The position numbers were made by a program, and so were the translations under genes. From Idiomarina sp. (GTDB lineage Bacteria > Pseudomonadota > Gammaproteobacteria > Enterobacterales > Alteromonadaceae), in assembly GCA_020831965.1 (NCBI GenBank), contig JAFIFP010000011.1, forward strand, positions 1-33,922: a stretch of DNA of 33,922 nt. Direction: 5' to 3'. Below are positions 1 to 7,113 of this stretch, piece by piece. The notes under the pieces were generated by a model. The model was given only the letters and a program-made list of their open reading frames with translations, was not told the origin of the DNA and did not search any database. The stretch's first letter is position 1. Each line of letters begins with the position of its first letter.

Positions 1-60
1 GCAATCCGTGAAGGCGGCCGTACTGTAGGTGCGGGCGTTGTATCTAAGATTCTTGACTAA
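1..60 (+). CDS. tuf: Elongation factor Tu, C-terminal end (partial)
   Basis: The first 19 codons read AIREGGRTVGAGVVSKILD and then TAA. This matches the very C-terminal strand of bacterial EF-Tu, where E. coli has the same AIREGGRTVGAGVV followed by a short variable tail. EF-Tu is the GTPase that delivers aminoacyl-tRNA to the ribosome. Only domain 3's last strand lies in the window; the rest is off the left edge. A strong hairpin terminator follows about 20 bases after the stop, so tuf ends its operon here. Confidence 0.93.
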   Translation, partial: AIREGGRTVGAGVVSKILD

Positions 61-80
61 GACTTAGAACCGTTCTGAAG

Positions 81-105
81 AAGGCGCCCCCGGGCGCCTT
101 TTTTG
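81..105 (+). terminator. Rho-independent terminator after tuf
   Basis: GGCGCCC and GGGCGCC form a near-contiguous GC-rich stem around a very short loop, followed directly by a run of T. It lies 20 bases after the EF-Tu stop codon, as expected for the end of a highly expressed operon. Confidence 0.9.
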
Positions 106-124
106 TTGCCTCAAATCCCCCAAA

Positions 125-333
125 AGATTGGGGTCAGACCCCCTTAGATTGGGGTCAGACCCTCAAATTTCGCGTTGTAACCTATTGAAGGGGCTGGATT
201 TGTTGGATGATTTGGCGAATGCGTACGCTGAGTTGTTCTGACCCCAAATTATCAACTGTCGAAAAAACAATAGCTTATGGTAAAGGTTTGGCGAAAAACG
301 TGTTCTGACCCTCAATTTGTGACCCTCAATTTG
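125..333. repeat. GGGGTCAGACCC-type repeat cluster, possible RAYT/REP remnant
   Basis: Two direct copies of AGATTGGGGTCAGACCC lie at 125-141 and 146-162. Inverted copies of the same core (TTCTGACCCCAAATT and TTCTGACCCTCAATTTG) lie at 236-250 and 303-319, and the 14-mer TGACCCTCAATTTG is repeated exactly in tandem at 306-319 and 320-333. From general knowledge, GGGGTCAGACCC motifs often flank IS200-like/REP-associated tyrosine transposase genes. Here the motifs bracket only about 70 bases. That stretch has one open frame ending at the TGA at 239-241 (last residues LANAYAELF), which could be the decayed tail of such a gene, but I cannot show it. No intact transposase is present. This cluster fills most of the gap between tuf and the next gene. 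Confidence 0.6.
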
Positions 334-421
334 TGTAAAGAATTTGTTTGGGGGGAATAATGTTTGGGCTGGGGCGTTATCCTTTTACTGTGCACGATTT
401 TGTTACATGAGGGATATCACT

Positions 422-1390
422 ATGGTTTGGAATATGAAACGTTCAGTGTTAGCGGTGGCTGTATGTATGGCCGCTGTCGGCTTGGTAGCTTGCGATTCAA
501 GCACCGAGAATGATGATGGCATGGCGCGCTTTAGTTTGGGAGTCAGTGATGCACCTGTAAACTCTGCCAATGAAGTAGTGGTGTGTTTTGAAAGTGTTCA
601 ATTAGTAGGTAACGGTCAGCCACCTCAGCGTTTTTTCGTTGGGGATGAAGGTGTGATTGAACCTAATAATGTGTGTTTGGATGACACCGGAAATGTGGTT
701 TCGAATACTGTGGGGATTGACCTTTTAACGCTGCAAGGTGCAACCGCCGAACAGTTAGTGGAGAACGCACCAGTAGAGCCAGGGCAATATGGCCAGTTGC
801 GTTTAGACATCAGTGAAGGAAGCTATGTGGAAACTACCGAAGGTGAGCGTGTCGGATTGCGTGTACCTTCAGGCCAGTTGCGCCTAGACGGCCCCACGTT
901 GACCGCAAACCAAACCTTCAGCTACACAGTCGAGTTTGATCTCCGCAAGGCCTTAGTGGCGCCCCCAGGGCTCCCTCATTATCTATTGCAGCCGCGCGGT
1001 GTGCGTTTGGTAGACAACGCACAGATTGGTCATATGGAAGGTGAAGTGGCCGAGCTCTTGCTAATGGACGCGGGTTGTCCAGTGGGTCCCGCCGACGCTT
1101 CGGTGCCTTTTGCTGCCCTTTACCTCTATGAAGGTCTAGATAAACCACTCGATGAAATGTCAGACAACAGTGACGAGGAGAACGGCCCATATGCGAGTGT
1201 TAGCGTGTTCTTCCACGAGTCGACGGCAACCTACCCGTTCAGTATTGGTTATATCGCAGAGGGCGACTATACCTTGGCACTGACCTGTGAAATCGAAGAC
1301 GACCCGGAAGAAGAGACTGAACTCACATTCGTACATAGCCAAAATATCACCATTACTGCTGGCGATACGTTGGAGGTCATCGTTGATTAA
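422..1390 (+). CDS. DUF4382-domain lipoprotein
   Basis: This 322-residue protein starts with a lipoprotein signal peptide: basic residues KR at 6-7, a hydrophobic stretch, and a lipobox LVAC with Cys24. It is therefore probably lipid-anchored and exposed to the periplasm or surface. Just after the cysteine the segment ARFSLGVSDAPV and the following VVVCFESVQL match the start of the DUF4382 family (typically F-x-L-x-V-x-D-A-P). The C-terminal third is very acidic (DNSDEENG, EDDPEEETE) and reads like a small beta-sandwich. The start at 422 is chosen because GAGGG lies 8 bases upstream; ATG at 434 is the alternative, and the in-frame TTG at 344 runs into the repeat region and is unlikely. Function is unknown. 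It stands alone between repeat-rich DNA and a shared terminator. Confidence 0.75.
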   Translation: MVWNMKRSVLAVAVCMAAVGLVACDSSTENDDGMARFSLGVSDAPVNSANEVVVCFESVQLVGNGQPPQRFFVGDEGVIEPNNVCLDDTGNVVSNTVGIDLLTLQGATAEQLVENAPVEPGQYGQLRLDISEGSYVETTEGERVGLRVPSGQLRLDGPTLTANQTFSYTVEFDLRKALVAPPGLPHYLLQPRGVRLVDNAQIGHMEGEVAELLLMDAGCPVGPADASVPFAALYLYEGLDKPLDEMSDNSDEENGPYASVSVFFHESTATYPFSIGYIAEGDYTLALTCEIEDDPEEETELTFVHSQNITITAGDTLEVIVD

Positions 1391-1439
1391 CATCAGCGAG
1401 TAACATCAACGATTAACATCAACGAGTAACATCAACGAC
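1388..1439 (+). repeat. Four tandem 13-bp repeats at the 3' end of the DUF4382 gene
   Basis: Four consecutive 13-mers, TAACATCAGCGAG, TAACATCAACGAT, TAACATCAACGAG and TAACATCAACGAC, occupy 1388-1400, 1401-1413, 1414-1426 and 1427-1439. The first unit begins with the TAA stop codon. Every unit starts with TAA, but 13 is not divisible by three, so the units put stop codons in all frames. A terminator follows 13 bases later. Confidence 0.9.
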
Positions 1440-1451
1440 TAAAACGACAAG

Positions 1452-1479
1452 AAAGAGCGAGCATTCCTCGCTCTTTTTT
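1452..1479. terminator. Bidirectional terminator between DUF4382 gene and PepSY operon
   Basis: AAGAGCGAG and CTCGCTCTT pair around a short CATTC loop and are followed by T6 on the plus strand. The minus-strand reading also ends in a T-rich tract. The plus-strand gene ends at 1390 and the minus-strand PepSY gene ends at 1484, so one hairpin can serve both. Confidence 0.85.
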
Positions 1480-1483
1480 ATGC

Positions 1484-2155
1484 CTAACGCCTGAAGACTC
1501 GGAGGCTCACAAGAATCCCGGTCAGCACAAACCACAAGGTACCCCCGGCAGCGATGACGATGAGGGCGTTATTGAAATCCCGCTGCCCACTGTAATCCAT
1601 GAAATGAAGGCGAAACATCCAGTCATGCAATCGCCAGTATTTATTGCGGTGAGTCAGTACATCGCCTGTCGCAACACTCACGTAAGCGCGAGTTCTCAAA
1701 GCGTCATCAAAAGCCACTTCATACATCGCATCAGTACGGCCAATCAGGTCGGGATGAGCATGCGGATAAAGGTGCACGTGTGTCACGTTGGCTTCACCAC
1801 GATAACTCGCTTTACCCATGGCTCGCGCTTCTTGAGCTGAGGTCTGCCAAGGCACTAGTGACAATGCATCAAGATAGTACGTCTTTTCATCGGTAGTGAG
1901 TCGCCACTGCCAACGCTCGCCTCGAGGCATTAAGGTTTGTCGTAACAAAGTACCTGACACCTCAGGGATGTCTGGAAGCGAGTCCGGTAATGTCACAGCC
2001 TGTCGATAGCTAGGTTGCTGGAAATGTTGGTGTGCCATGAGTGCTTGATGACCCCAAAGACTAAAATAGAGGCCACTGACACTCCAGAGTAATAGCTGCA
2101 CACCCAGCACTACGCTGGTCCAAAGGTGCGCGGTCATTAACGCCTTGGTCTTCAT
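1484..2155 (-). CDS. PepSY-type membrane protein, half-size (second of pair)
   Basis: This 223-residue inner-membrane protein has an N-terminal transmembrane helix (about 8-32, with the motif AHLWTSVVLG), a periplasmic region with a PepSY-like segment (YLDALSLVPW and TRAYVSVATGDV), a conserved RLHFMDY motif, and a second helix near the C-terminus (ALIVIAAGGTLWFVLTGILVSL). The layout and motifs match one half of PepSY-associated TM proteins, some of which (FoxB) are haem-containing siderophore reductases. The start at 2155 is chosen over upstream ATGs because GGAGG lies about 10 bases before it and it overlaps the upstream stop by 4 bases. It is last in the upp-PepSY-PepSY operon. Substrate is unknown. 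Confidence 0.72.
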   Translation of the reverse strand: MKTKALMTAHLWTSVVLGVQLLLWSVSGLYFSLWGHQALMAHQHFQQPSYRQAVTLPDSLPDIPEVSGTLLRQTLMPRGERWQWRLTTDEKTYYLDALSLVPWQTSAQEARAMGKASYRGEANVTHVHLYPHAHPDLIGRTDAMYEVAFDDALRTRAYVSVATGDVLTHRNKYWRLHDWMFRLHFMDYSGQRDFNNALIVIAAGGTLWFVLTGILVSLRVFRR

Positions 2156-2865
2156 AGCCTCGACCTCCGGCGGCCACTGGGCTTGAATCGTCGCCACAAC
2201 ATAATAAATCCTGTCACCACGAACAGAATCGACAGAATGCTGAGCGCTTGCAACCAAGGCTTCGTAATATCATGACGGTCTTCATAATCCATGATGTGCA
2301 GCATCCACATGATGTCAAATACGCGCCACCAGACGAACCGGCGGGTCACCAACTCGCCAGTGTCGGCGCTGAAATACAAAGTGGTCGCCACGCGATCGCG
2401 GAAGTCCACTCGCCAGACAGGAAGGTGTGCGGCATTTAATTCGCCCGGTGCTTCGGTAAGGTAATTGACCGAACGAATTTCAGGCGTGTCGTTGGCTTGG
2501 TAGGCGCGTTGCGCGAGGTGTTCAATATCAGATTGCGTGGGACGAACTCGCGTTAGGCTAGCTGGCGACACGAGTAAGCGGTGTCCTTGCAGCTGCACGC
2601 GCACAAGCGGTTCCGGATGGCTCAGTAGTTGTGGCTGAAACCAGTCGAGTCTCTGCGCTTGAGGATAGCGCGCTTGCACATTCAACAGCGCATCGGGCGA
2701 GAGCGAGGGCACGGGCTGAGGGTCCAAGGTGCCTAAATGAGTACCATGAATATAGGGCAGCTTCACCCAAACCATATAAGCGCCACTCACTGCCCAAATG
2801 CTGATTTGTACTAAGAGAACTAAACCAATCCAGCGGTGGAGTTTACGAAGATTAACGCGTGCCAA
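2152..2865 (-). CDS. PepSY-type membrane protein, half-size (first of pair)
   Basis: This protein of about 237 residues shares its plan with the next gene: an N-terminal helix starting with [13 protein letters not shown], a periplasmic PepSY-like region ending in [16 protein letters not shown], the motif [12 protein letters not shown], and a C-terminal helix ending in a basic tail ([13 protein letters not shown]). His residues at equivalent places in both proteins could bind haem as in FoxB-like reductases, but this is inference. The start is uncertain: TTG at 2865 has GGTGA 8 bases upstream, while GTG at 2877 and TTG at 2889 are alternatives. All lie inside the 3' end of upp, so translation is probably coupled to upp. 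Confidence 0.7.
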   Translation of the reverse strand: MARVNLRKLHRWIGLVLLVQISIWAVSGAYMVWVKLPYIHGTHLGTLDPQPVPSLSPDALLNVQARYPQAQRLDWFQPQLLSHPEPLVRVQLQGHRLLVSPASLTRVRPTQSDIEHLAQRAYQANDTPEIRSVNYLTEAPGELNAAHLPVWRVDFRDRVATTLYFSADTGELVTRRFVWWRVFDIMWMLHIMDYEDRHDITKPWLQALSILSILFVVTGFIMLWRRFKPSGRRRSRL

Positions 2866-3481
2866 AGATCTTATCACCCGCGTCGCCAAGTCCAGGAATG
2901 ATGTAGCCGTGTTCGTTTAAATGGGAATCTAACGCTGCGGTATAGATGTCCACGTCTGGATGCGCAGCGAGTACTTTCTCAACACCTTCAGGCGCCGCCA
3001 CCAGTACCAACACACGAATACTGCGACAGCCATGTTTTTTGAGCATATCGAGAGTGGCGATCATGGAGCCACCGGTGGCCAACATAGGGTCAATTACCAT
3101 CGCCAAGCGCTCTTCAATATTGCCCGCGAATTTCTCAAAGTAGGATACGGGCTGCAGCGTTTCTTCGTCACGGTAAAGGCCCACAACACTCACGCGAGCA
3201 CTCGGGATTAAGGTCAACACACCATCCAACATGCCAATCCCAGCGCGCAAAATAGGTACCACTGTGACTTTTTTTCCTTTGAGGGTTTTTACTTTGATGG
3301 GGTTGCCACTCCAGCTTTTAATTTCTTTGGTTTCCAGCGGCATGTCTTTGGTAGCTTCATAAGTGAGCAGGTTACCAAGTTCGTTGGCCAGCTCACGAAA
3401 ACTCTTGGTGCTGATATTCTCTTCGCGCATGAGTCCAAGCTTGTGTTGAACCAGAGGGTGCTGAATTACGTGTAATGCCAT
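2852..3481 (-). CDS. upp: Uracil phosphoribosyltransferase
   Basis: This enzyme converts uracil and PRPP to UMP in the pyrimidine salvage pathway, in the cytoplasm. The 209-residue protein aligns along its length with E. coli Upp (208 residues): [13 protein letters not shown] at the N-terminus, [15 protein letters not shown] in the middle, the PRPP-binding motif [18 protein letters not shown], and the uracil-binding C-terminus [17 protein letters not shown]. The start at 3481 is chosen because it aligns with the family start; the frame stays open 19 codons further upstream but that extension has no family support. A PepSY gene begins inside its 3' end, an unusual partner; upp is more often paired with a uracil permease (uraA), which is not in this window. 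Confidence 0.96.
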   Translation of the reverse strand: MALHVIQHPLVQHKLGLMREENISTKSFRELANELGNLLTYEATKDMPLETKEIKSWSGNPIKVKTLKGKKVTVVPILRAGIGMLDGVLTLIPSARVSVVGLYRDEETLQPVSYFEKFAGNIEERLAMVIDPMLATGGSMIATLDMLKKHGCRSIRVLVLVAAPEGVEKVLAAHPDVDIYTAALDSHLNEHGYIIPGLGDAGDKIFGTR

Positions 3482-3517
3482 GTCGTTCTCCGCGCTGAAT
3501 CTGTCGTTAATCTTGCC

Positions 3518-3545
3518 ATTATACCGACCACCTACCAAGAGTCAC
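3518..3545 (-). promoter_or_regulatory. Probable sigma-70 promoter of upp
   Basis: On the minus strand a perfect TATAAT lies at 3523-3518. GTGACT (4 of 6 to TTGACA) lies 16 bases upstream of it at 3545-3540. The predicted start of transcription is about 30 bases upstream of the upp ATG. Confidence 0.55.
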
Positions 3546-3624
3546 CGCTTTCCGATAGAATGACCCGCTTATAAAAACTATTATCCAAGCGTCGCAGTGC
3601 GGCGAAGTCCTATAGGAGCTCTGC

Positions 3625-5223
3625 ATGTCTGGTGGAAATGCGCAGAATCACGTTTCAACGGAAAAGCGCGGATGGTTTACGCGCTTTCTCGACACGGTGG
3701 AATGGTTAGGGAACCTCCTTCCTCACCCAGTTACTTTATTCGCTATCTTCTGTTTACTCGTAATTGTTGCGAGTGGCCTTGCCGGTTGGTTGAACGTTCA
3801 CGTACTTGACCCGCGTCCAGCGACGGAAGGTGAAGTGATCGCAGTGAACAGCCTATTGTCGGGCGACGGTCTGCGGTGGATGGTTTCGAATCTGGTCACT
3901 AATTTCACCGGCTTTCCTCCTTTGGGTGTGGTTTTAGTGGCGATCTTGGGCGTTGGTATTGCCGAACGCTCGGGTCTGCTTGAAGCCTTAATGCGCGGCA
4001 TGGTGATGCGTGCTTCTCCGCGCGTTGTGACCGTCACTATCGTGTTCGCAGGTGTTGTGTCCAATACCGCTTCGGAACTTGGCTATGTGGTACTCGTGCC
4101 TCTTGCTGCAATGATTTTCCACTCTCTCGGCCGTCATCCACTCGCCGGTCTTGCCGCTGCCTTTGCTGGTGTTTCTGCGGGTTATAGTGCGAACTTACTC
4201 ATCGGTACAGTGGATCCATTATTGTCCGGCTTCACTACTTCGGCGGCTCAGCTCATTGACCCTGATTATGTTGTTGGTCCAGAGATGAACTGGTATTTCA
4301 TGTTCGTCAGTACTTTCCTGATTGCCGTACTAGGTTGGTTGGTCACTGAGAAAATTGTTGAACCCAAACTGGGTAAATACAATCCGGACGACATGGATCC
4401 AAATGCTGACATCGACACCAATGTGAAGATGGAACATTTAAGCTCACAAGAGAAGAAAGGACTCGCGTTTGCTGGCTTAACTTTCGTCGGCTTAATTGGA
4501 CTTTTAGCCCTCACGGTCGTGCCGGAGTGGGGCGTATTACGAAACCCTGAAACAGGTGAGATCGCACGCTCACCTTTCTTGAATGGCATCGTAGTATTTA
4601 TCTTCATTACCTTTGCGATTCCAGGCTTCGTTTACGGCTTTGTCACTAAAGTGATGCGCAGCGATCGCGACGTGATCGACGCAATGGCCGCGAGCATGAG
4701 CTCGATGGGCCTTTATATTGTCTTGGTCTTCTTCGCCGCTCAGTTTGTGGCTTTCTTTGGTTGGACCAACTTCGGGACTATTCTTGCGGTCAACGGCGCA
4801 GCCCTCCTGCAAAGCATCAACCTCACGGGCCCGAGCGTATTCGTGCTCTTTATCTTAATGTGTGCCTTCGTGAATCTCATGCTTGGCTCCGCTTCCGCGC
4901 AGTGGGCAGTGACAGCACCTATTTTCGTTCCGATGCTCATGCTAATTGGCTACGCTCCGGAGCTGGTACAGGCGGCTTACCGAATCGGCGACTCGGTCAC
5001 CAATATCATCACACCAATGATGAGTTACTTCGGCTTAATTCTTGCCGTCGCAGCGCGCTATCAGAAGAATCTTGGAATCGGAACCTTGATCGCTATTATG
5101 CTGCCGTACAGCATGGTGTTCTTTGTGGGCTGGGTGGCGCTGTTCTATATCTTTGTATTCTATCTTGGATTGCCGGTCGGGCCGGGTGCAGAAACCTACT
5201 ACACGCTTCCGGGCGCGAATTAG
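3625..5223 (+). CDS. AbgT-family transporter
   Basis: This 532-residue polytopic inner-membrane protein matches the AbgT family (E. coli AbgT, Neisseria MtrF, Alcanivorax YdaH). It has a cytoplasmic N-terminus followed by VEWLGNLLPHPVTLFAIF, a long hydrophobic series, a conserved SNTASELGYVVLVPLAA segment, AGYSANLLIGTVDPLLSG, and near the C-terminus GSASAQWAVTAPIFVPM and RIGDSVTNIITPMMSYF. These Asn/Ser/Asp-rich re-entrant segments are family hallmarks. Family members have been described as p-aminobenzoyl-glutamate importers and as proton-driven antimetabolite (sulfonamide) exporters; which applies here cannot be read from sequence. The start is supported by TAGGAGC 7-8 bases upstream. It is monocistronic or loosely linked with the next gene, and no abgA/abgB peptidase genes are nearby. 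Confidence 0.92.
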   Translation: MSGGNAQNHVSTEKRGWFTRFLDTVEWLGNLLPHPVTLFAIFCLLVIVASGLAGWLNVHVLDPRPATEGEVIAVNSLLSGDGLRWMVSNLVTNFTGFPPLGVVLVAILGVGIAERSGLLEALMRGMVMRASPRVVTVTIVFAGVVSNTASELGYVVLVPLAAMIFHSLGRHPLAGLAAAFAGVSAGYSANLLIGTVDPLLSGFTTSAAQLIDPDYVVGPEMNWYFMFVSTFLIAVLGWLVTEKIVEPKLGKYNPDDMDPNADIDTNVKMEHLSSQEKKGLAFAGLTFVGLIGLLALTVVPEWGVLRNPETGEIARSPFLNGIVVFIFITFAIPGFVYGFVTKVMRSDRDVIDAMAASMSSMGLYIVLVFFAAQFVAFFGWTNFGTILAVNGAALLQSINLTGPSVFVLFILMCAFVNLMLGSASAQWAVTAPIFVPMLMLIGYAPELVQAAYRIGDSVTNIITPMMSYFGLILAVAARYQKNLGIGTLIAIMLPYSMVFFVGWVALFYIFVFYLGLPVGPGAETYYTLPGAN

Positions 5224-5236
5224 TCTGATTGACATA

Positions 5237-5282
5237 CCTAAAAACCGGGGGCAGTATAGAACAAGTCCCCCGGTCATTTAGG
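5237..5282 (+). repeat. Long hairpin between abgT-type gene and solute-binding gene, covering the RBS
   Basis: ACCGGGGG (5244-5251) pairs with CCCCCGGT (5267-5274), and the flanking CCTAAA (5237-5242) pairs with TTTAGG (5277-5282) across a small internal loop, giving about 14 base pairs. The right outer arm contains the only Shine-Dalgarno-like bases (TAGG) before the ATG at 5290. The plus strand has no T-run after the stem, so it is a poor intrinsic terminator in that direction; the minus-strand reading does end in TTTTT. Confidence 0.7.
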
Positions 5283-5289
5283 TTTATGC

Positions 5290-6150
5290 ATGATGCAACG
5301 TACAGCTTCAAAACTATGGCGACTTACGGTAGCCGGTTTGCTGGTGGCGTTGTTATCTCTCATTTTTATAAATCCTGTATACAGCCAAGTTGATGACTCA
5401 GAGCAAGCAATGCCGACAACTATTGTCGTTGCTGCTTATGAATTTCCTCCCTTTTACTCTTCACGCGTGCCGCAGCATTTGTTGGGATTGCTTCTCGACA
5501 CATTGAATTCAAAGCAGGTCGAGTATCATTTTAAAATTCGTGAAGTTCGTCCACAAGATCGCTACAGCGCGATCATGTCTGGCGGATGTTGCGATCTGAT
5601 GCTTTTCGAGTCTATGGATTGGAATTGGCCGACTGAGGTTGATTATGTTTGGGGTGACTACTTAACGTCGGGTTCAGAGCGTTTATTTGCGTTAAGCCAC
5701 CGAATCGAGCGTGGTGAAGTGGACTTCGTTGTGGATGGCTCAAGACGTGTGGGTGGGGTGATTGGATATCATTACCAATTCGCTGGCTTTGAAACCTCTG
5801 CAGCTTTACTTGAGCAAGAATACAACCTCTACGGTGCGGACAATCAACGGACCGCCTTGAATATGCTGCTGAATGAGCGCGTCGACTTGGCTGTGCTCAC
5901 CGACGAATACGTGCGCTGGTTACAGCTAAGAAAACAACCCATGATTGAACTTGTAGTCGGTGCGGACGCTTACGACCATTCCTATCGAACACGTATCATC
6001 GGTAAACCAGACGGCTCGATTACCATGACAGACTTCGAGAGACTCATGTGGTCACTCTACGAAGATGGCACATTGGCGAGTTTGTTTGATGACTTTGGTA
6101 TTCAACATGATGCCTTTTTTGGTTGTAAACGAGGCACTTTCAGCTGCTAA
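5290..6150 (+). CDS. Periplasmic substrate-binding protein (SBP_bac_3-like)
   Basis: This 286-residue protein has a signal peptide (basic MQRTASKLWR, then a hydrophobic stretch, likely cleavage after NPVYS near residue 32). It continues with IVVAAYEFPPFYS, typical of the first strand of family 3 solute-binding domains. GLLLDTLNSKQVEYHF and the later NERVDLAVLTDEYVRWL and LMWSLYEDGTLASLF fit the fold of periplasmic amino-acid-binding-like proteins. It has a CC pair in SGGCCDLMLFESMD and two C-terminal cysteines (FFGCKRGTFSC). No permease or ATPase gene adjoins it, so it may be an orphan sensor or enzyme-like domain. ATG at 5290 and ATG at 5293 are both possible; the RBS is weak and lies in a hairpin arm. 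It converges on glsA with only 16 bases between. Confidence 0.78.
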   Translation: MMQRTASKLWRLTVAGLLVALLSLIFINPVYSQVDDSEQAMPTTIVVAAYEFPPFYSSRVPQHLLGLLLDTLNSKQVEYHFKIREVRPQDRYSAIMSGGCCDLMLFESMDWNWPTEVDYVWGDYLTSGSERLFALSHRIERGEVDFVVDGSRRVGGVIGYHYQFAGFETSAALLEQEYNLYGADNQRTALNMLLNERVDLAVLTDEYVRWLQLRKQPMIELVVGADAYDHSYRTRIIGKPDGSITMTDFERLMWSLYEDGTLASLFDDFGIQHDAFFGCKRGTFSC

Positions 6151-6166
6151 TAAAGCCCGCAATCAC

Positions 6167-7108
6167 CTAGTTGTAAACCGACAGCCCTAACTCTTCTGCT
6201 AATGTGGTCACCATAAACATGCTGCGGTGACTATTCCCATAAGAATTCAGGCGCGGACTCCACGCACAGATCACCCCATAGTCTGGCACAACCGCAACGA
6301 GTCCGCCGCCGACGCCACTCTTCGCGGGCAGACCTACAGTAAACGCAAACTCACCGGATTGGTCATACATACCGCTCGTGGAAAGTAAGGCGTTGACGCG
6401 ATGGGCTGAGCGTTGATCGCAAACAACATCGGAAGAGCCGCCACGTACGCCTTTATTAGCCAGAAACGAGAGCGATTGAGCTAAGTCGACACAACTCATG
6501 CTAATGGCACACTGATAGAAGTAGTGATCGAGTACTGCCGGAACTTCCGACTGAATGTTATCGAAGCTCTTCATTAAGTAGGCGAGTGCGGCATTTCGGT
6601 TGCCGTGTACGCGCTCCGACTCCCAGACCTCGTCATCCGCGTGAATCAAGGGGTTGTTGGCTAACTGACGAATAAACTGAATCAACGCGCTGCGGCTTGC
6701 CGAGAAATGACTCACCAGCGCATCCGCGACCACAATGGCACCCGCATTAATAAACGGATTCCGTGGAATACCGTGTTCCCACTCCAGCTGCATAATAGAA
6801 TTAAAAGCCTGCCCAGAAGGTTCCATGCGCACGCGCTGCCAAAGTGGCTCGCCGACACGCTCCATGGCGAGCACTAAACCAAAGATCTTTGAAATACTTT
6901 GAATCGAAAAAGGCACTTGGGCATCGCCGGCAATATGCACGCGGCCGTCCAACTCGGCAACAGCGATCCCTAGGTAGTCAGGATTCACTTTCGCCAGCGC
7001 CGGTATATAGTCGGCACAACGCCCTTCGTCTGGTAACTGCCTCGCACGCTCCAGAATATCCTGCAGCAGCTCGGCGGTGTGGGACGGTCGTTGCGGTGTG
7101 CCTTCCAT
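6167..7108 (-). CDS. glsA: Glutaminase
   Basis: This enzyme hydrolyses glutamine to glutamate and ammonia. The 313-residue protein has the usual bacterial glutaminase length (about 305-310) and belongs to the serine-dependent beta-lactamase-like fold. The catalytic S-x-x-K motif is visible as S71-I-S-K74 within PFSIQSISKIF. Other family blocks are IPRNPFINAGAI, NRNAALAYLMKSF, CSISMSC-like QCAISMSCVDLAQSLSFLANKG, SGMYDQSGEFAF and GLPAKSGVGGGLVAVVP. The ATG lies 5 bases after the uvrA stop, so the two genes are probably cotranscribed and glsA translation coupled, as no strong RBS is seen. A functional link with UvrA is not evident. Confidence 0.95.
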   Translation of the reverse strand: MEGTPQRPSHTAELLQDILERARQLPDEGRCADYIPALAKVNPDYLGIAVAELDGRVHIAGDAQVPFSIQSISKIFGLVLAMERVGEPLWQRVRMEPSGQAFNSIMQLEWEHGIPRNPFINAGAIVVADALVSHFSASRSALIQFIRQLANNPLIHADDEVWESERVHGNRNAALAYLMKSFDNIQSEVPAVLDHYFYQCAISMSCVDLAQSLSFLANKGVRGGSSDVVCDQRSAHRVNALLSTSGMYDQSGEFAFTVGLPAKSGVGGGLVAVVPDYGVICAWSPRLNSYGNSHRSMFMVTTLAEELGLSVYN

Positions 7109-7113
7109 AGTTA

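Noticed and set aside
5290-7108. Glutamate-linked gene group made of the AbgT transporter, the binding protein and glutaminase
   Set aside because: glsA is on the opposite strand and cotranscribed with uvrA, so proximity alone does not support a shared pathway.
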